This document shows positions 33,033 to 49,040 of a stretch of DNA of 64,000 bases, piece by piece. The notes under the pieces were generated by a model, which did not search any database, was not told where the DNA came from, and was given only the letters and a program-made list of their open reading frames with translations. A program made the position numbers and the translations under genes. Source of the DNA: Pseudocercospora fijiensis CIRAD86 (lineage: Eukaryota > Ascomycota > Dothideomycetes > Mycosphaerellales > Mycosphaerellaceae); contig NW_006921534.1 in NCBI RefSeq assembly GCF_000340215.1, forward strand, positions 2,267,248 to 2,331,247, given 5' to 3'. Position 1 is the stretch's first letter; the number at the start of each line of letters is the position of its first letter.

Positions 33033-34167
33033 CTTAAGCTTGATTCACGCACACTGCCCAATCCCATCCTTCACGCTCCCGCTCTTGCCCTCGAGATGCC
33101 GATGTGATTTCTTCTTCAGCCTCGCCTAGCTTCGATAGCGACATTGCGCTACTTTCATCGTGGCCGAGGTTCCTTCAGACTTTCGAGGAGAGATATTGAG
33201 TATTCAGCCACGCGACACCCACGCGTCGGCGACCGCAATGACTGAGGTTGGTAGGTTCGGAAGACCAAAAGTGTGGTCGGGGAAGAGGTGGAGGAGAGGG
33301 CAGACCAGGCAGCCGGGATGGCAAAGAGAGGAAGGGCGTGGTAGGGCAACACGAGACTTTGGCGCCGGCTCTGTCTAGCGAAGGAAGCAGTTGAGTACTT
33401 GGCGACATCGAATTCTCGCGTCGAGTCGACCAGCGAGATCTTGGCCGAGGGCAGCGGTGATTGGATAGTGGCATCGTCATGGCCTAGAAATTGCGCATGC
33501 CTTGCCTTGCCTTGCCTTGCCTCGCCTTGCCTCGCCTTGCCTCCCCCGCCTTTCACACACAGAAAATGCTGGGCTGAGCTGAGCCGGCTGCCCACATGCA
33601 GTTCTGCGCAGTCATCCTCAGGCAGCAAATGTTGAGGCGGTTCATGAACGACCTCGTCGACTCTGATCGTGGTGCCGTCGGCATGCTGGATGCCGACGGC
33701 TGCAGTTGCACGGCTACGAATGCGCCAAGTCACCGACGAGTGATTTTCCGCGCGAGCCAAGGTCAGCGCTACCCACACCACACTTCCAGTCGGGAGACTC
33801 GAGAGTCACACAGTGCCACCGCAGTCAAGCCGAGATGTGTGCATTGACTTCACGGGCCCGTGGGGATCTGGAGACTGGATATCGTATCCTGGTCTAGAAG
33901 GCTTGAATCTGGGAGGACAGTCATAGCGACTTTACATCTCTCACGCACGCTATGCCGATCCATGCTCGATCTGCAGGAGAATGACAGTGATGCAATCAAT
34001 CATAACTATGCACATCTTGTTTCGCGCCCTCGTCTTCGCCGTAAGAAGAGTATATACATGTCACTCGCTCTTTGTCATGCACCGGCCGTCGTCCGAACCT
34101 GAATTGCGCGAAACTCCATCGCGCCCATCAAGACTTTTGCAGTCCACCCTCAACCTTGACTTCCATC
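33033..34167. other. Intergenic, 5' side of the fusion gene
   Basis: About 1.1 kb holding the likely promoter of the fusion gene and the 3' flank of rsp5. Contains the pentanucleotide array listed separately. No gene recognised. Confidence 0.4.
33500..33542. repeat. (CCTTG)n pentanucleotide array
   Basis: About eight units of CTTGC with two CTCGC variants. The same motif in the opposite orientation lies at 37160-37201, on the other side of rsp5. Confidence 0.85.
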
Positions 34168-36962
<2,795 letters not shown>

Positions 36963-38250
36963 GGCGCTGGCTTGAATTGTGACCTTATCCGCCGCTCAGT
37001 GCCTCAAGCTGCAATGTGGTATCGACCATGCACCGTGCGCCAGCGAAGATCTGCCTCAGCGGGTCGTCTGCTGTATTATTGTTGTCCGCGGGTGGAGGAT
37101 GGAGGGCGATCGGCGGGGGCAGGGGGTGGTGGTCGGCGATGTGGTGAGTTCGCAGCTGGAGGCAAGGCAAGCAAGGCAAGCAAGGCAAGGCAAGGCAAGG
37201 CACGAATTCGAGAGGCGAGGACGGCGTCACTCGCTCCGCCTCACAGTCTGCAGTCTGTCTGCAGACACACACACTGCGGCCCGCGCGCCGCGAACCCCTA
37301 CGCGATTGCTTCTATTAGAATATGGCTGCGCCGTTTGCCTTGTCACGCGAGAGTGGGCAGTAGCTCACAATGCATTCAGCTTTTCTGCCAGAGCTTGAGG
37401 CTTCGCCGCATAAACATGTACGGTGTCACCAAACACTCAAGTACACTAGCGCTACAGTACGTTCCTCTGCTGCAGCATTAGATGCTCTTACGGCTCAACG
37501 CGAGAACCACTGATCGCAACTCTCCTATCATAAGTCTGGCGGCTCCGTCATTCGGAAAATCGGCTCTTGGTGCCAGACGCTCCATAGAATACCAAGCCTA
37601 CCAGCAAGCGACCAGGAATCGCTGACATACCTACTGCGTCTACTGGCACAGTGTCTAGGCAAGGTGGCTCATCACACCTTACTCGCACGCAGTTCCCATT
37701 TGCACGCGCGAGTCCGATCCGGATCACTTGCTGTACCTCGCGTTGACGTCTCGGATGACTGAATATTCAGTGAAGCTCGGAGCCTGGCTCGGCAGATACT
37801 GCCTGGGAAGCGGCACCATGGTGGCTTCCTGTGTCAATGATCGTCTGGAAGTCTCAGCCTGGCACGATGCCGTGAGGCGAATGAGCGTATTGCATGCTTT
37901 CGAACTCTTTCGTGCTCTCGACGACATAGCAGCCAGGCTGTGGTCTATGTTGGTGGAAGAAAAGCCAAACTGACCAGGCCACGAGTTGGAAGCACGCCGC
38001 CAAGATGGGCAAAGTTTGGTCCAACTGGCCAGAGCTCAGCCTCAGAGCTTCACAATTTTCAGCGATCGCCGATCGCGTGCACGCCTCGGCCTTCTCATTC
38101 ACTCTGCAACATTCACGACTCTTACAGACCCCGGTACGACTGCACGGGAGACGCATGTGAGAGCATGGCGCAATGACGATACATGAGGGAGCGCAAAGAA
38201 ACATCACAAGCGCGACAGTGCGCTGCGACACAGTACCGAAATAGCCCAAC
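36963..38250. promoter_or_regulatory. Divergent intergenic region, hulA / ZIP transporter
   Basis: About 1.3 kb between two divergent starts, with no supported gene. Includes an inverse pentanucleotide array and a CACACACACTG patch at 37265-37275. Confidence 0.4.
37160..37201. repeat. (GGCAA)n pentanucleotide array
   Basis: Units of GGCAA mixed with GCAA, opposite in orientation to the array at 33500-33542. It lies within about 200-240 bp of the hulA start codon. Confidence 0.85.
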
Positions 38251-39583
38251 ATGTGGGACGGGCTTTTATTATTGCTGCTGTTAGGCATTGTCATGGGCAC
38301 TGCGTGAGTCGCCTACGCCGCTTTACACCATCACATCAATCTAATCTTGCTCGCGACACAGCTCCTTCTTCGCCGGCATCGTACCGCTTGCATTGTCCCT
38401 GTCTTCGCGACAATTGCGCCTGATCACAGCTTTGGGAACAGGCGTCTTAGTTGGAACATCGTTGATTGTCATCATTCCTGAAGGAGTGGAAACACTGTAT
38501 GCGGCAACAGGCAACACGCATGGACACCAGGAGCGCGGTCTGTCGACGCGGAATAATGTTGCAATCGCACCAGCCACTTTCGTGAATTTGCACCAACGAG
38601 AACCTATACCAGTCGCATATGCAGCAGACGAAGACCATGCAGGTCTTCGCAGCGGGCCTGATGATGGCTTCCAAACAGCACCAGATGCGGCGGATTCAAA
38701 TCCAGAATCCTCGGACCCAGGACACGAACTAGGCGTGGCTGTGGGCTCCCCAGAAAATGCGCCAGGAAGAGAAACGAAAACAGGCACAGCAGATCGCGAA
38801 CCTCATGCATGGATTGGGATTTCAGTCATTCTAGGCTTCATTCTGATGTATTTGATCGATACCCTCCCGCAACACGCGAGCAATCCAGCGCAACCACAGA
38901 GATTCCATATCAGTTTGAATCAATTTAGCTTGAACAGGAGATCAGTCTCGGAAGAAAGTCCACCAGAACCGGACGCGGGCACATTCGCTGGAGTAGATCC
39001 TGATTCGCACAGTCACACTTCTAGACCAGCTTCGACGACGATAGGGCTCGTGATACACGCAGCAGCAGATGGCATCGCACTCGGCGCATCATCCACGACT
39101 TCGAGCAACCTCAGCTTCATCATATTCATTGCTTTGATGATACACAAAGCACCCGCTGCATTTGGGCTTACATCGGTCTTGCTCAAACAGGGACTATCAA
39201 AACGAATGGCGCGAGCACATCTTATCGTGTTCTCGCTCGCTGCGCCGATCGGGGCAATAATCACATTTCTCGGTGTGCACCTCCTCGGCTTCGCGAGCGC
39301 GTTTGGGGAAAGTGCAAGTACAGAGTTTGCAACTGGCGTGCTATTGCTTTTCTCAGGCGGCACGTTCTTATACGTGGCAATGCATACAATGCAGGAGAGC
39401 AGCTCGGCAAGGCACAGTCACGGGGAAGGGATGAATGGATACGCAGGCGTTCCATCGGACAATCCTTATGGTGCACAGATGCCTTCATCGGCCAAAGCGA
39501 GCGGACCGCAGCTGACAGACACGATCGTGACTGTAGGAGGAATGCTGTTGCCGCTATTGACTCAGTGGGGCCACGCGCATTGA
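38251..39583 (+). CDS. ZIP family zinc/metal transporter (ZIP9/Atx2-like)
   Basis: Moves zinc or manganese into the cytosol, probably from the Golgi or vesicles if it follows its ZIP9/Atx2 relatives. Exons are 38251-38303 and 38362-39583, giving 424 residues. Exon 1 encodes only the first membrane helix (MWDGLLLLLLLGIVMGTA), and the splice joins it to SFFAGIVPLALSLSSRQLRL. The metal-site helices are LVIHAAADGIALGAS (helix 4 type, HxxxD) and ALMIHKAPAAFGLTSVLLKQ (helix 5 type, HK-P). IHKAPAAFG is characteristic of the ZIP9 group. The loop between helices 3 and 4 is long, acidic and His-bearing (PDSHSHTS), a possible metal sensor. The last segment is IVTVGGMLLPLLTQWGHAH. Confidence 0.87.
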
Positions 39584-40426
39584 TTGTTGACAGTGCTATG
39601 TAAGCTATGAATGCATATCACAAGCACTTGCAGGACTTCAAAACTTTGACACGTCGCCATGTCTTCATGCCTTGCCTGCCTTGCCTATCTTGCCGAACAA
39701 GGAGGACAGACCATTATCCGCACGAATATCAAATGCATTCGACCACTTGCCGCCGTTCTGAAGAAGGCCCACGAGGCAGCTTGGTGTAGCCTGGTGGCGG
39801 CATGCCGTAGGCGGTGATCATGGTCGCGGTCGAGGCGTGAATGTTGCCCGCCCTTCAACATGGCCATTTGCGACCAACTCAGCAGTATCTTGTCGTCTCT
39901 CTCCTCGCTAACCTTAACGACGTTATTGAGTGTCGATGTCAGCTGCCACAATCTGTGGCTGGACTGCGAAGGTCCTGATTGATGGCCAAGGATTTCAGAT
40001 GCTTTCTCGTACATCTGAGAAATTGTCCTTCCGCCAAGCCCGAAAAGAGCAGCACGTCTCCAAATTCCACCCACATGTGAGTATTGTTCGTGAGGTCCAT
40101 TGCAAGCGATCTGCAGCTTCTTAAGACATGTGCTCACACTGAGAAATCGGGCTCAGCTCCGCTCCATACCAACTCTTACCCGGCCAATTACCGATCCGCG
40201 TTGCCATACCCATACTTGGACGTGGGATGAAGCTCTGCATTACAGTGAATGACTAGCGTCAACGTCAGCTAGCAGAGAGCTACACGTAGCCTTTAGGCGG
40301 GGTCGGGTAATGTATCGCGCAGGTGTGCGTGGCCGACTGGGACTGGGTGTCAAGAATGCCATATGATCGGATATAAGACAAGGGTATCGTTAGAGGCTGG
40401 AAGGCCTCACTTAGTCCAGCGAAGCG
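39584..40426. other. Intergenic, left flank of the Helitron
   Basis: About 840 bp of ordinary composition up to the transposon border. The long minus-strand frame (39685-40137) has no recognisable domain and I do not call it a gene. A short Pur/Pyr run (ATGCCTTGCCTGCCTTGCC) lies at about 39668. Confidence 0.35.
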
Positions 40427-40459
40427 GCGAGTGCGAAAGAACAGTCTAGACTCTACGAG
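40427..40459 (+). repeat. Left inverted repeat of the Helitron block
   Basis: Begins GCGAGTGCGAAAGAACAGT and continues CTAGACTCTACGAG. It matches the reverse complement of 51737-51768 with one single-base gap and one mismatch. Confidence 0.9.
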
Positions 40460-40463
40460 CTAA

Positions 40464-40855
40464 GAACTTATGCTGAGTAAGCTTATTAGAAGCAAGCCAT
40501 TAGTACCCTCTATGCAACTTATGCTAAGTAAGCTTGTTAGAAGCAAGCCATTAGTACCCTCTATGTAACTTATACTAAAGGGGCTTGTTAAAAGCAAGCT
40601 ATTAGTACCCTCTATACAACTCATACTAAAGGGGCTTATTAAAAGTAAGCTATTAGTACCCTCTATACAACTTATACTAAAGGGGCTTGTTAAAAGCAAG
40701 CTATTAGTACCCTCTATACAACTTATACTAAAGGGGCTTGTTAAAAGCAAGCTATTAGTACCCTCTATGCAACTTATGCTAAAGGGGCTTGTTAAAAGCA
40801 AGCCGTTAGTACCCTCTATACAACTTATACTAAAAGGGCTTATTAATAAGCGTTA
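40464..40855. repeat. 51-bp minisatellite, about 7.5 copies
   Basis: The unit contains AGCAAGC(C/T)ATTAGTACCC and CTTGTTAAAAGCAAGC. Copies differ mainly by C/T and G/A. Because 51 is a multiple of 3, the minus strand reads as a 17-residue repeat (SPFSISCIEGTNSLLLT); this is a by-product of the array, not evidence for a gene. Confidence 0.9.
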
Positions 40856-40880
40856 AACTATCTGTATATTCGCTAAGAGC

Positions 40881-40919
40881 GATCGCGACTGTAAGCGGTA
40901 AGCCGCTTACAATCGCGAT
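40881..40919. repeat. Strong hairpin just inside the 51-bp array
   Basis: GATCGCGACTGTAAGCGG and CCGCTTACAATCGCGATT form an 18-bp stem with a tiny loop; the main mismatch is a G/A transition. It lies close to the Helitron 3' side (minus orientation), where these elements use a termination hairpin, although it is about 420 bp from the inverted repeat. Confidence 0.8.
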
Positions 40920-42099
40920 TTATACTTATAGCTCTATAGTAGCTAGCTTAAGTAAATGTTAAGGGAGCTATAGTTTAGATACTATAACGTCGGAATTGCG
41001 CTACTTCTCGTCCCTAGTTTATAACTACTAAAGGCCCTTAATTATGCTACTATTCTACAAATTATTTAACTCTTATCTATAGTATCGTCTTCTTCCGTAT
41101 TATTACCCTCAATTTGATTATTATTACCCTCTAGCTAATTATCGTTACCTATTATCGCTAGCTATTCGCGAGTCTCTTGTTTAGTACGCTATCTAGCTAG
41201 TTAATCTGCTTCGTAAATTTGACGAAGAGTCTTAGTATTAACCTCTTTATCCTGCATCTATATATCTTTATACTACTAATCTTCTATTGCGTCTTCTTAG
41301 GTCTTCTGTATGCCTTCTACTATATCCGTGCTATTAAGGAGACCTTCCTATTGCTACTACTGTAGCTAATTGCGAGCTATAGCGGCGAAGAACTTAGTAT
41401 TAGTTATAATATGTCTACGCTAACCTTAAGTAGGTACGGGCAAATACTCGAGACGAAGCCGTATAACTATACGCCGCGACGGGCGTACATAATTAGTGCG
41501 GGAGAGAATAGGCTAAAGAGCATTAAAAGCGTCGTTAACGTCGCCGCTAATATAGGCAACCTTAAAGACATTAGCAAAGCTGAATATAAGATTAGACTCT
41601 CGTATAGTCTCGCCCGGGCGGATAAGACTAAGGATATTGCGCTTAATAAATTGTATATCGGCGAGTAGTATGTCGATAGAAGACTCTAGGTCGGGATCTG
41701 CGACTAGAGGGATAGTGTCCTAGGCAGTAGTCGGCTCGGTATACTAATTGTTCTATATATTAACTAAAGCTTCGCTAAGCAATATGCTTACGGTATAGTA
41801 CTTAGGTAGCTTTAGGTCGGTATGCTTGTTAACGATGTAAAGCTAAATAGACCTAGCGCGGCGAGCCTGCTATATAGATGCTATATTAGTAAGGCTGCGT
41901 CGTAGAGCAATCGACTTAGTATATACCTCTCGTTGCTTAAGTGCTTTAACCTAAGCAATAGCTGCCGTAGTCTCGCGCTGCTCTCGGATACTGTCCTATT
42001 TAGCCTAACGTAACCGCTACTCTTCTAAGAGACGTTGTCGCTCTTTATACTATTAACGCATTTTATTAAGACGGCGCTAATCAATTATAGCTACCTAGT

Positions 42100-45000
42100 C
42101 GGGTAGAGCGGGTATAGAAGAGAGGATGTGTCCGATAGGAATTATACGCTAAGGGCGACGCCGAATGTAGTCTATATAGCGGGCGACTGCGCTGTTATAA
42201 ACCTTGCCTTTAAAGCGATTATAGAAGGTAAAAGTCTCCTCGAATATTATATCGTCGGGCGAGCGAACCCGCGATACGGCAACGTATATAAGGCTAGGCG
42301 TAAAGTCCTTCTTCGAGATGTCTATAACTGCTATCGGGAGTGTTATATCCTAAGATTTATAGACTGTAATAGCATATACGATCGTAAGCGGAAATTAGCG
42401 TCTAGAGTATCGTACGCCCTAACTCTACTACTACTCTCGCTTTATAGGAACGATAGGCACGACATTCCCTAGTAAGCCGAGTACGCTATCTAGGTCGAAT
42501 TCTTAGTTTAGTAATAGTCCCGTATAGCCTTCGACCTCGACGAGAAGAGCAAGAGGAAGTGTGTTCTTAATGTACCTAGCCTAAGTAGCAGGATCGTCGA
42601 CATCCCCCTCCTATAGCTATATTAGAGACTAAACAATGTCTTTTACAGTACCTAGGCTGCCGTTAACGAGTCCGCCTTAAACCTAGAGATTCTGCGTAAC
42701 TATAATACGAGCGCTAATACATATAGGGAGCTTAGCATAAAGGGCACTACCTGCCTTATATAATGCTTTATAGGCGTCCTTTCTAATATGCTCTACGTTA
42801 AGGACTACGATCGGATTCTTATACGACTTTATCTTCTAGTAATTATACTAATTAACCTGCTTCTTATAGGCGTAAAGGCGAATCGCATCCTTGAATCGCT
42901 CCTTCTTACGACGAGAGAGGTTAGATTTAGTTCGATCGACTAAAGTCTGCTAATACTCGATACGTATGCCTCTAGGTGCGGTTCGAAGGCCTTAGAGTAC
43001 TTCCTTAAAAGCTAATAAGCGAGCATTAGTACCTTGCTATCGCTGAATTTGAGACAGCTAAATAGTCTTGTCGAACTAATGCTAAAGAGATCGACCGAGA
43101 GTAGTTTCTAGGGTCTCTCGCGGTATTAGCTTGCCGAATAGTGGCTTTCCTCTAATTAGTAGCAGCTAGTAGAAGTCGCCGTATAAGATAATCGTTCTGC
43201 CGCTAAAGGGCTTGTCTTTGTCGATAGGGCTAGTCTAACGGAGGCGCTAGTCGATCTAGTATAGCGTAGTAAGATCTATTATTAACTTCTCGTCGATAAC
43301 AATATACGTAAACGTGTACATTGCTTCTTAAAAGTTAGTAAGTGCTTGACTATCTAGAGGAACATACGTTTGTATGTTTAGTAGGAGTTTGAAGGCCTAA
43401 TAGAGCGTAGTTCCATTAATACTATTAGCAGCAGCACTAGTAGGCGCAACTCGTAGGATTAGGTTACTAACGTTAAGCGGGTCTTATTAACTATCGGCAA
43501 TTTGTTGCTAGAGGTATTAAGCAGACAGCCGCTCTAGTTCCGATAATAGGAGGTCAATAATAAAAGACTTCCCGATACCTGCCTACCTATCGATATTAAG
43601 AAGCATTAGCGCTAGCATACCTTCCCTAAAGAGCACTAAATAGTAATAATTGTATATAGTGTCGAACTATAAACGCTGCTCCGGTACTAAGGCGTAAATT
43701 AGCTGCTAAGTATTAGGCTTGATCCTAATACGCTAATCGGTGCCTACAGTACCTCGCTTAGTCTTCTAATAGTCTGCTAGTACCGCATTAGCCGAGAGAG
43801 AGTACTTACTAATGTACTGTATCTAATCGTACTCTACGTCGACCTCTCGCTACCTAAGATTAGCTAGAGAGGCATCGGTCTTAGTAGGAGCACGGTTAGG
43901 CAGCGCAGCAGTTAGTAGCTCGCCTTTAGGTTGCTTAACTTTAGGGTTATATACTTCGTCTTAGAACAGATTAGGTAATAGTGCTAGAAGGTTGACGCCT
44001 ATATAGTCGCGAGGATAATAATGATTCGGATAATCTAGGCAGTATTAGTAGGCCTCTAACTACTTGTTGAATTGCTAGCGGTTTGGATTATTATCAAATG
44101 TATATAGCAATATAGGATACTGCCTACTAAATTCGTAGTAGAGGACGATCTTGTTCCGACACTAGTCTTCGTAAGTGCTATCCTAGCTATTAGGGATAGC
44201 ACTATACTTTAGATACTAATTTATTACCCGTAGCTTCGCTCGTAGACGCTTCTTTATCTTGTTCTTGTCCTACTTAGTCACGAATTAGAATAGAGTAAGT
44301 CTAGGATTGTTAGGAAGGTTAGTAGTGTCCTAGTTGCGGTCGAAGCGAGTAATGTATTTCTATAATAGCGACTTGCCGTATAGAACGATTTCGTCTTATA
44401 CCCGATCGTATCGACGAATACGCGGTTAGTTATTAGGAAGTCGACAATCGAAGCCTTATACCTTGCGGCTACCCTAAGCAAGAGGCAGCTTAAGAAGGAG
44501 ATGCATCTCCTCCTACGTAGAAATATCTCGCTTACCGATAAGCTTGTTCAACATCTTAGCTACGAATTGTACTATTAGGCGATTAGAGGTAACCTTTAGC
44601 GCTACCTTTCGGCCAATTTCGAGAAGGCTCTCGCTACGCTTCTCCTGCTTTATATAGTACTTGCTAAGGTAGTTGATTATAGTGCCTTTATCGGTATAGA
44701 CTGCTATATCGTTATTAGCAAGCTATGCTATCTAAACAGTGCGATTGTAGTTGTTTATACGATTATCGTTTCGAGCGCTATCAAACATATAGTGCCGCGG
44801 ATTGTAGTCTTTCGTAATATATATAGCCTAGTAGATAGCTCGCGGGAAATAGAACCGACAGCTACGAGTATTAGTTATATTATTTATCCGATTGTAGTAC
44901 TTATGCCTATACGTATGCCGCTATATACGGTTGAGATTTAATATAAGCTAGTATTAGCTATTCTATAACCGATCGTATAGCATTTAAAGGATGTTTGGCT

Positions 45001-47900
45001 TACTAGGCTAAATGCTAGTTCGTCTAGGCTAAGGGTTGTTAGTAGAGATATAACGACCCTAGAACTTAGCAAGGCGCTAACGTTAGCTCTCGGTATCGGA
45101 TATAATAGGAGGCGGAAGCTTCTAAGAGATATTGTTCCCGTCGTTATCCTATACTTCAATATTATACAACTAAAGCTAAACAATACTATAGTTGTGAGAT
45201 AAGCCTCGCGACTAGAACTTAAAGCGGTTCTAGAAGTCTTCTACTCCGAATTTCTTCCTAAGCAGGTCTATAATAAAAGTATAGCGCCTATAGAAGTGGT
45301 ATGCCGCTATAGCTAGATTCTCTCGTACGTTGTCCCGACTAATCTTAAGGCGCTAAAACTCGTTGCCCTCGGGCATAACCGGCATATAGCGCTAAAGGCT
45401 AGGCTAATAATTATCGGTAGCACTATAGGTTAAGAACAGCTAAGGAGTACCGATCGCTTTAACGTAATTCTCTAATTCATTAGTCTTGCCGATCTAGAAG
45501 GCTCGAGTACTACGTAGAGAGTTACTACTACGCGTAATTATTAAGAGAAGCTTACGAGATTGCTCGTTATTAGACGTAAGGGTAGCTCGTATATCGTCTA
45601 CGGCAATCTCCTCGTATTCCGGATTCTGCTAAATAATATAGTCCGCTTTTGATATAGTCTAACGTCTTAGTAGAGTGTTTAGAGCGACATGTCTCTATCG
45701 AGCGTGTTATGCAAATCGAGCACTAGATAGGTATAGACTAGTGCTATTATCCTATTTTAGCATATGCTTAAGGTAGTCGTTATATCCGAGACCGCGCTAA
45801 CGGGCATTAGCATAGTCTGCCTTGCCCTAAGGATAGTATGTCGGAAATGCACCTGCTAGCAAGCGATGCTTATTGTTAAACTCACTTAATAGTATAGAGT
45901 CAAATTCTAGCAGATTAAGCTACGTTTGTTCGTCTCTAGAGGCGTCGAGCTAAGCTTATCGCATTCGACGCTCCGCTTCTACTCGTTGCCGCTACTCGGT
46001 CTATTTACTAATAATAGCCTAGACAGCATCTCGCTAGTTCTATAGCATATGCGCCTAAGGTAAAGCTAATTCTACGGGATAGTCTGCGAAAGTCTGTTCT
46101 TCCTCCGTAGTACTAGGCTTAGCATTACTATGTTGCGTATAAGCTTGAGATTGTATAAGACCGGCTTGTCTAGCAGCTTCTTAAGAGACTAACGGCGGGC
46201 CTTTATCTTCTTCGTAGGTCTCGATATATATAAAGTCTATAACAGATTCACCGTCCTAGCTATCCGGAAGCTATAACATGCGTTGCTTATCCTATTCGAT
46301 ATCTGCATACTTAGGATTGTTGTCCTTAAGATACTTTAACTAAGTACGTACTGCCTACTGTCGTACTTTGAAGTCTCGGATAAAGATTCTCTTTGTAACC
46401 TTATCCGACTGAGCTAGACGTAGGACTATAGTCTCTAGGTATTAAGGCAGAAGAGGTAGCTGCTTCTAAACCTTTGCTATATCTCGCAGAAAGTTAATAA
46501 CGTTGTTCTTGTACCGCTACTGTGCGCCCTTAATTAACCGCATTTCTACGTATATATAGTGCTTAGCAATAAGCAGCTCTTCGACTATAGTAAGTTAAGG
46601 CAACTATTCGCTAGTCTCCGGATTGGTTAGCTATAGTCTAGGATCTATACGGTTCTTATCGGACATTAAATCGGGCGATCCAATAGGCTTAGTGTTGTCG
46701 CGAGTGGCTCGATAACGATAACAGATCTTATAGGTTAGGGACTTAGGATTGTTGTCTAAATCTATATTAAACTAACGCTCCTTGTAGCCTATACTATCGC
46801 CGTTATTAAGCTCTAGATTCTAGCAGTACTCTATCTTCTTATTATCTAAGTCTTCGTAAAACTCCTTAACTAAACGGTAGTTAAGCTTATCTAGAGCAGG
46901 CGAGTCGTTAAGGTTAGAAGGATCGCCTAAAGTAGGGTCCTAGCTATAGAGAAAGTGCTTAATGCGATCGGAGTCTTAAGTAGTCTACTTAGTACGCTTA
47001 GTAGGACTAGCACGTGCCTAACGTTGTCGTAGAATATTAGGACGTAGCGGTAGCTTAATATAATGTAGGAGGCAGTAGAACTCAAACTCGCGGCGAACCT
47101 CGTCGTCTCCTTTAGGTACGAGAAATTAGAACCGCTCCTCTTCGTACTTGCCTATCTAACACTACTTTATTATAGCTATATTATTAAGCTTATAACCTTC
47201 TGCATAGTAGTAGCAGAAGTTGGGCTGCTCGTATAAGCGAGAGATCTTACGCGGAATAAGACAAATCTCGCAATAGAAGAACTCGCATATATCTAGGCGA
47301 CTATTATTAGGAGGACCGATTAGTACGAAACCGAACTCTTGAGATAACAGAGGTACGTTACTGCTATAGTTATCGCTTAGGAGCTATTCGATAGTAGGCA
47401 TAGGCTATATAGCCTTACTAGCGCGAGTAGCGACACGATTAGCGCGCTCGATCTACGTCTATATACGACGAGTAGCTATAGTCGCCGCATCGTCGCTACT
47501 GTGCTAACTACGAGCACGTATATCTCTAGGGTTACCTAATAAGGATGTTAGCGGAGCTTGCGAAGGACGTAGCGGCGGCGGCGTTAAAGATTGAAATGTA
47601 TCTAGCTAAGGAGGCATCTTCTTAATAGGATCTCTAGTACGCTAAGGAGCGACATTAATGTTGCTGCTAGCAGATAATAGTAGGTTTAGAACAGTAGGAC
47701 TAAGCGACAATATAGGAGCCGGAGACGACTAGATAATAATTAGCGATCGTGCGGGAGTAGGTGTCGACACTGCTTTTGTAGGTCGACTACGCTTCGTTAG
47801 CGTAGGCTAAGGCTAAGAAGTAGTATTATCTAGCTTACGCTTCTTTAAGGAAGAAGCCTTAGCCTTACGAGCACGACACTTGTCGCATATCTTAAGTGTC
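42100..47900 (-). pseudogene. Degenerate Helitron Rep-helicase gene
   Basis: Read on the minus strand through TAG/TAA codons, in order. A Cys-containing N-terminal region lies at about 47.3-47.2 kb (LDICEFFYCEICLIPRKISR). The Rep domain lies at about 45.7-44.3 kb: RKLLLIITRSSNSLRSTRAF, GTP*LFLTYSATDNY*PSL*, RYMPVMPEGNEF, AAYHFYRRYTFIIDLLRKKF, then SRGLSHNYSIV, a damaged HUH metal motif. Next come CDPRHYMFDSARND-type and KLPLAQGSR segments. The helicase lies at about 44.0-42.2 kb: Walker A region MLLNIDR*AGIGKSFIIDLL, then ANSINGTTLY, TYIVIDEKLI (Walker B), and near the end FPLTIVYAITVYKS with DFTPSLIYVAVSRVRSPDD. Edges are approximate and no intact product is possible. Confidence 0.85.
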
Positions 47901-48890
47901 TTAGTCGGATACTTCGGGTTTATAAAGCACGCGATAGGCTTGCGCTTACTATAGTTAGGGTTAGTATAGACCTAAGTATCGCTATCGTAGTCGCTACCGA
48001 CTTCGCTCAGATTATTATCCTCTTCTTCTTTAGGATTAGGGCAGTTAGTAGGTAAGTTCTTCTTCGGCGGTCCGCTAGGTAGATTACCTCCTAGCGCTCT
48101 AGCCGCTACTTGTCCGTACTAATAACTAAATTGCTAACCGACCTGCGCTATATATGTATACATAGGGGTATTCTACTAGATAATAGCCTAAATCTCTACT
48201 ATTAGGTTGATATAGCGACGGTTCTCGCTAGCGTATAGAGCTAGTTCGAGGTCCTTTATAATCCGGTATTTAAGTCGTATAAGATATATATACTTAGCCG
48301 TATCGAAGGCGTTCTTTCTATACTCGTAGTCGTAGGCGCTATACGTCGAATCTTCTTCTATCGTATCTTTAAGTTGTAGCTCGAGGTCGCGGATAGTAGG
48401 CTTAATCTTCTTCGTAAACATTCGCTCGAGTCGGCGGCCGGTACTACGGCAGGGCGTGCGACGATAGACCTAAGCCTAGTTATAGAAGGTATAGGGCTCG
48501 ATCGTAGCTAGGCTCTTATAGGTAGAAGGTGCGGCAAGAGTATAGGAGGTACTCGAGGCATCGCAAATCGCGAGCTTCGATTGTACTACTATAATGCTAC
48601 TATCTCTTAGTTAGTCGTATAGGTTGCTAAGTATTCAGTATTCGGATTGACTAGAATGTGTATATTTATATATATAGGTAGGTGTATCGAGGTTCCGCGG
48701 CAAGATACGAAGAGAAGTAGAAGTCGCAAAGAAGGCGTCTATTTATAGTACCGCTTAGTTAGAAGCCTACGCCCGAATAGGAATAGAGTGCGGCTTCTTA
48801 TATATAACAGAATTCACTAGTACGGACCTTTGTCTTTATTTATAATGTATGTGTCAACTACTGTCTCTACTAACCTACCTTTATAAGCGC

Positions 48891-49040
48891 TAGCGCTTAG
48901 AGGGAGGGGGGATAGTCGTTCCTCCTAAACCCCCTATTCCCTTACCGCGCGGAGTGCTCCTTCTTCAACGTTAGTGCTTAGAGGGAGGGGGGATAGTCGT
49001 TCCTCCTAAACCCCCCGTTCCCTTACCGTACGGAATGTCC
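48891..49040. repeat. Two degenerate copies of the GGGGATAGTCGTTCC repeat
   Basis: Copies start at 48891 and 48972 (81-bp spacing). They share GATAGTCGTTCCTCCTAAAC with the array at 50154-50640, but here the linker is CCGCGCGGAGTGCTCC. Confidence 0.8.

Noticed and set aside
39685..40137. A 150-codon minus-strand frame beside the Helitron
   Set aside because: It has no domain, no hydrophobic pattern and odd composition, with no support from neighbouring features.
40460..40801. A 113-residue minus-strand frame of 17-residue repeats
   Set aside because: The 51-bp minisatellite has a length divisible by three, so an open frame follows automatically.
41411..42472. Plus-strand frames of 85 and 114 codons in the Helitron
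   Set aside because: They lie antisense to the end of the degenerate helicase (FPLTIVYAITVYKS, YVAVSRVRSPDD), which explains the sequence far better.
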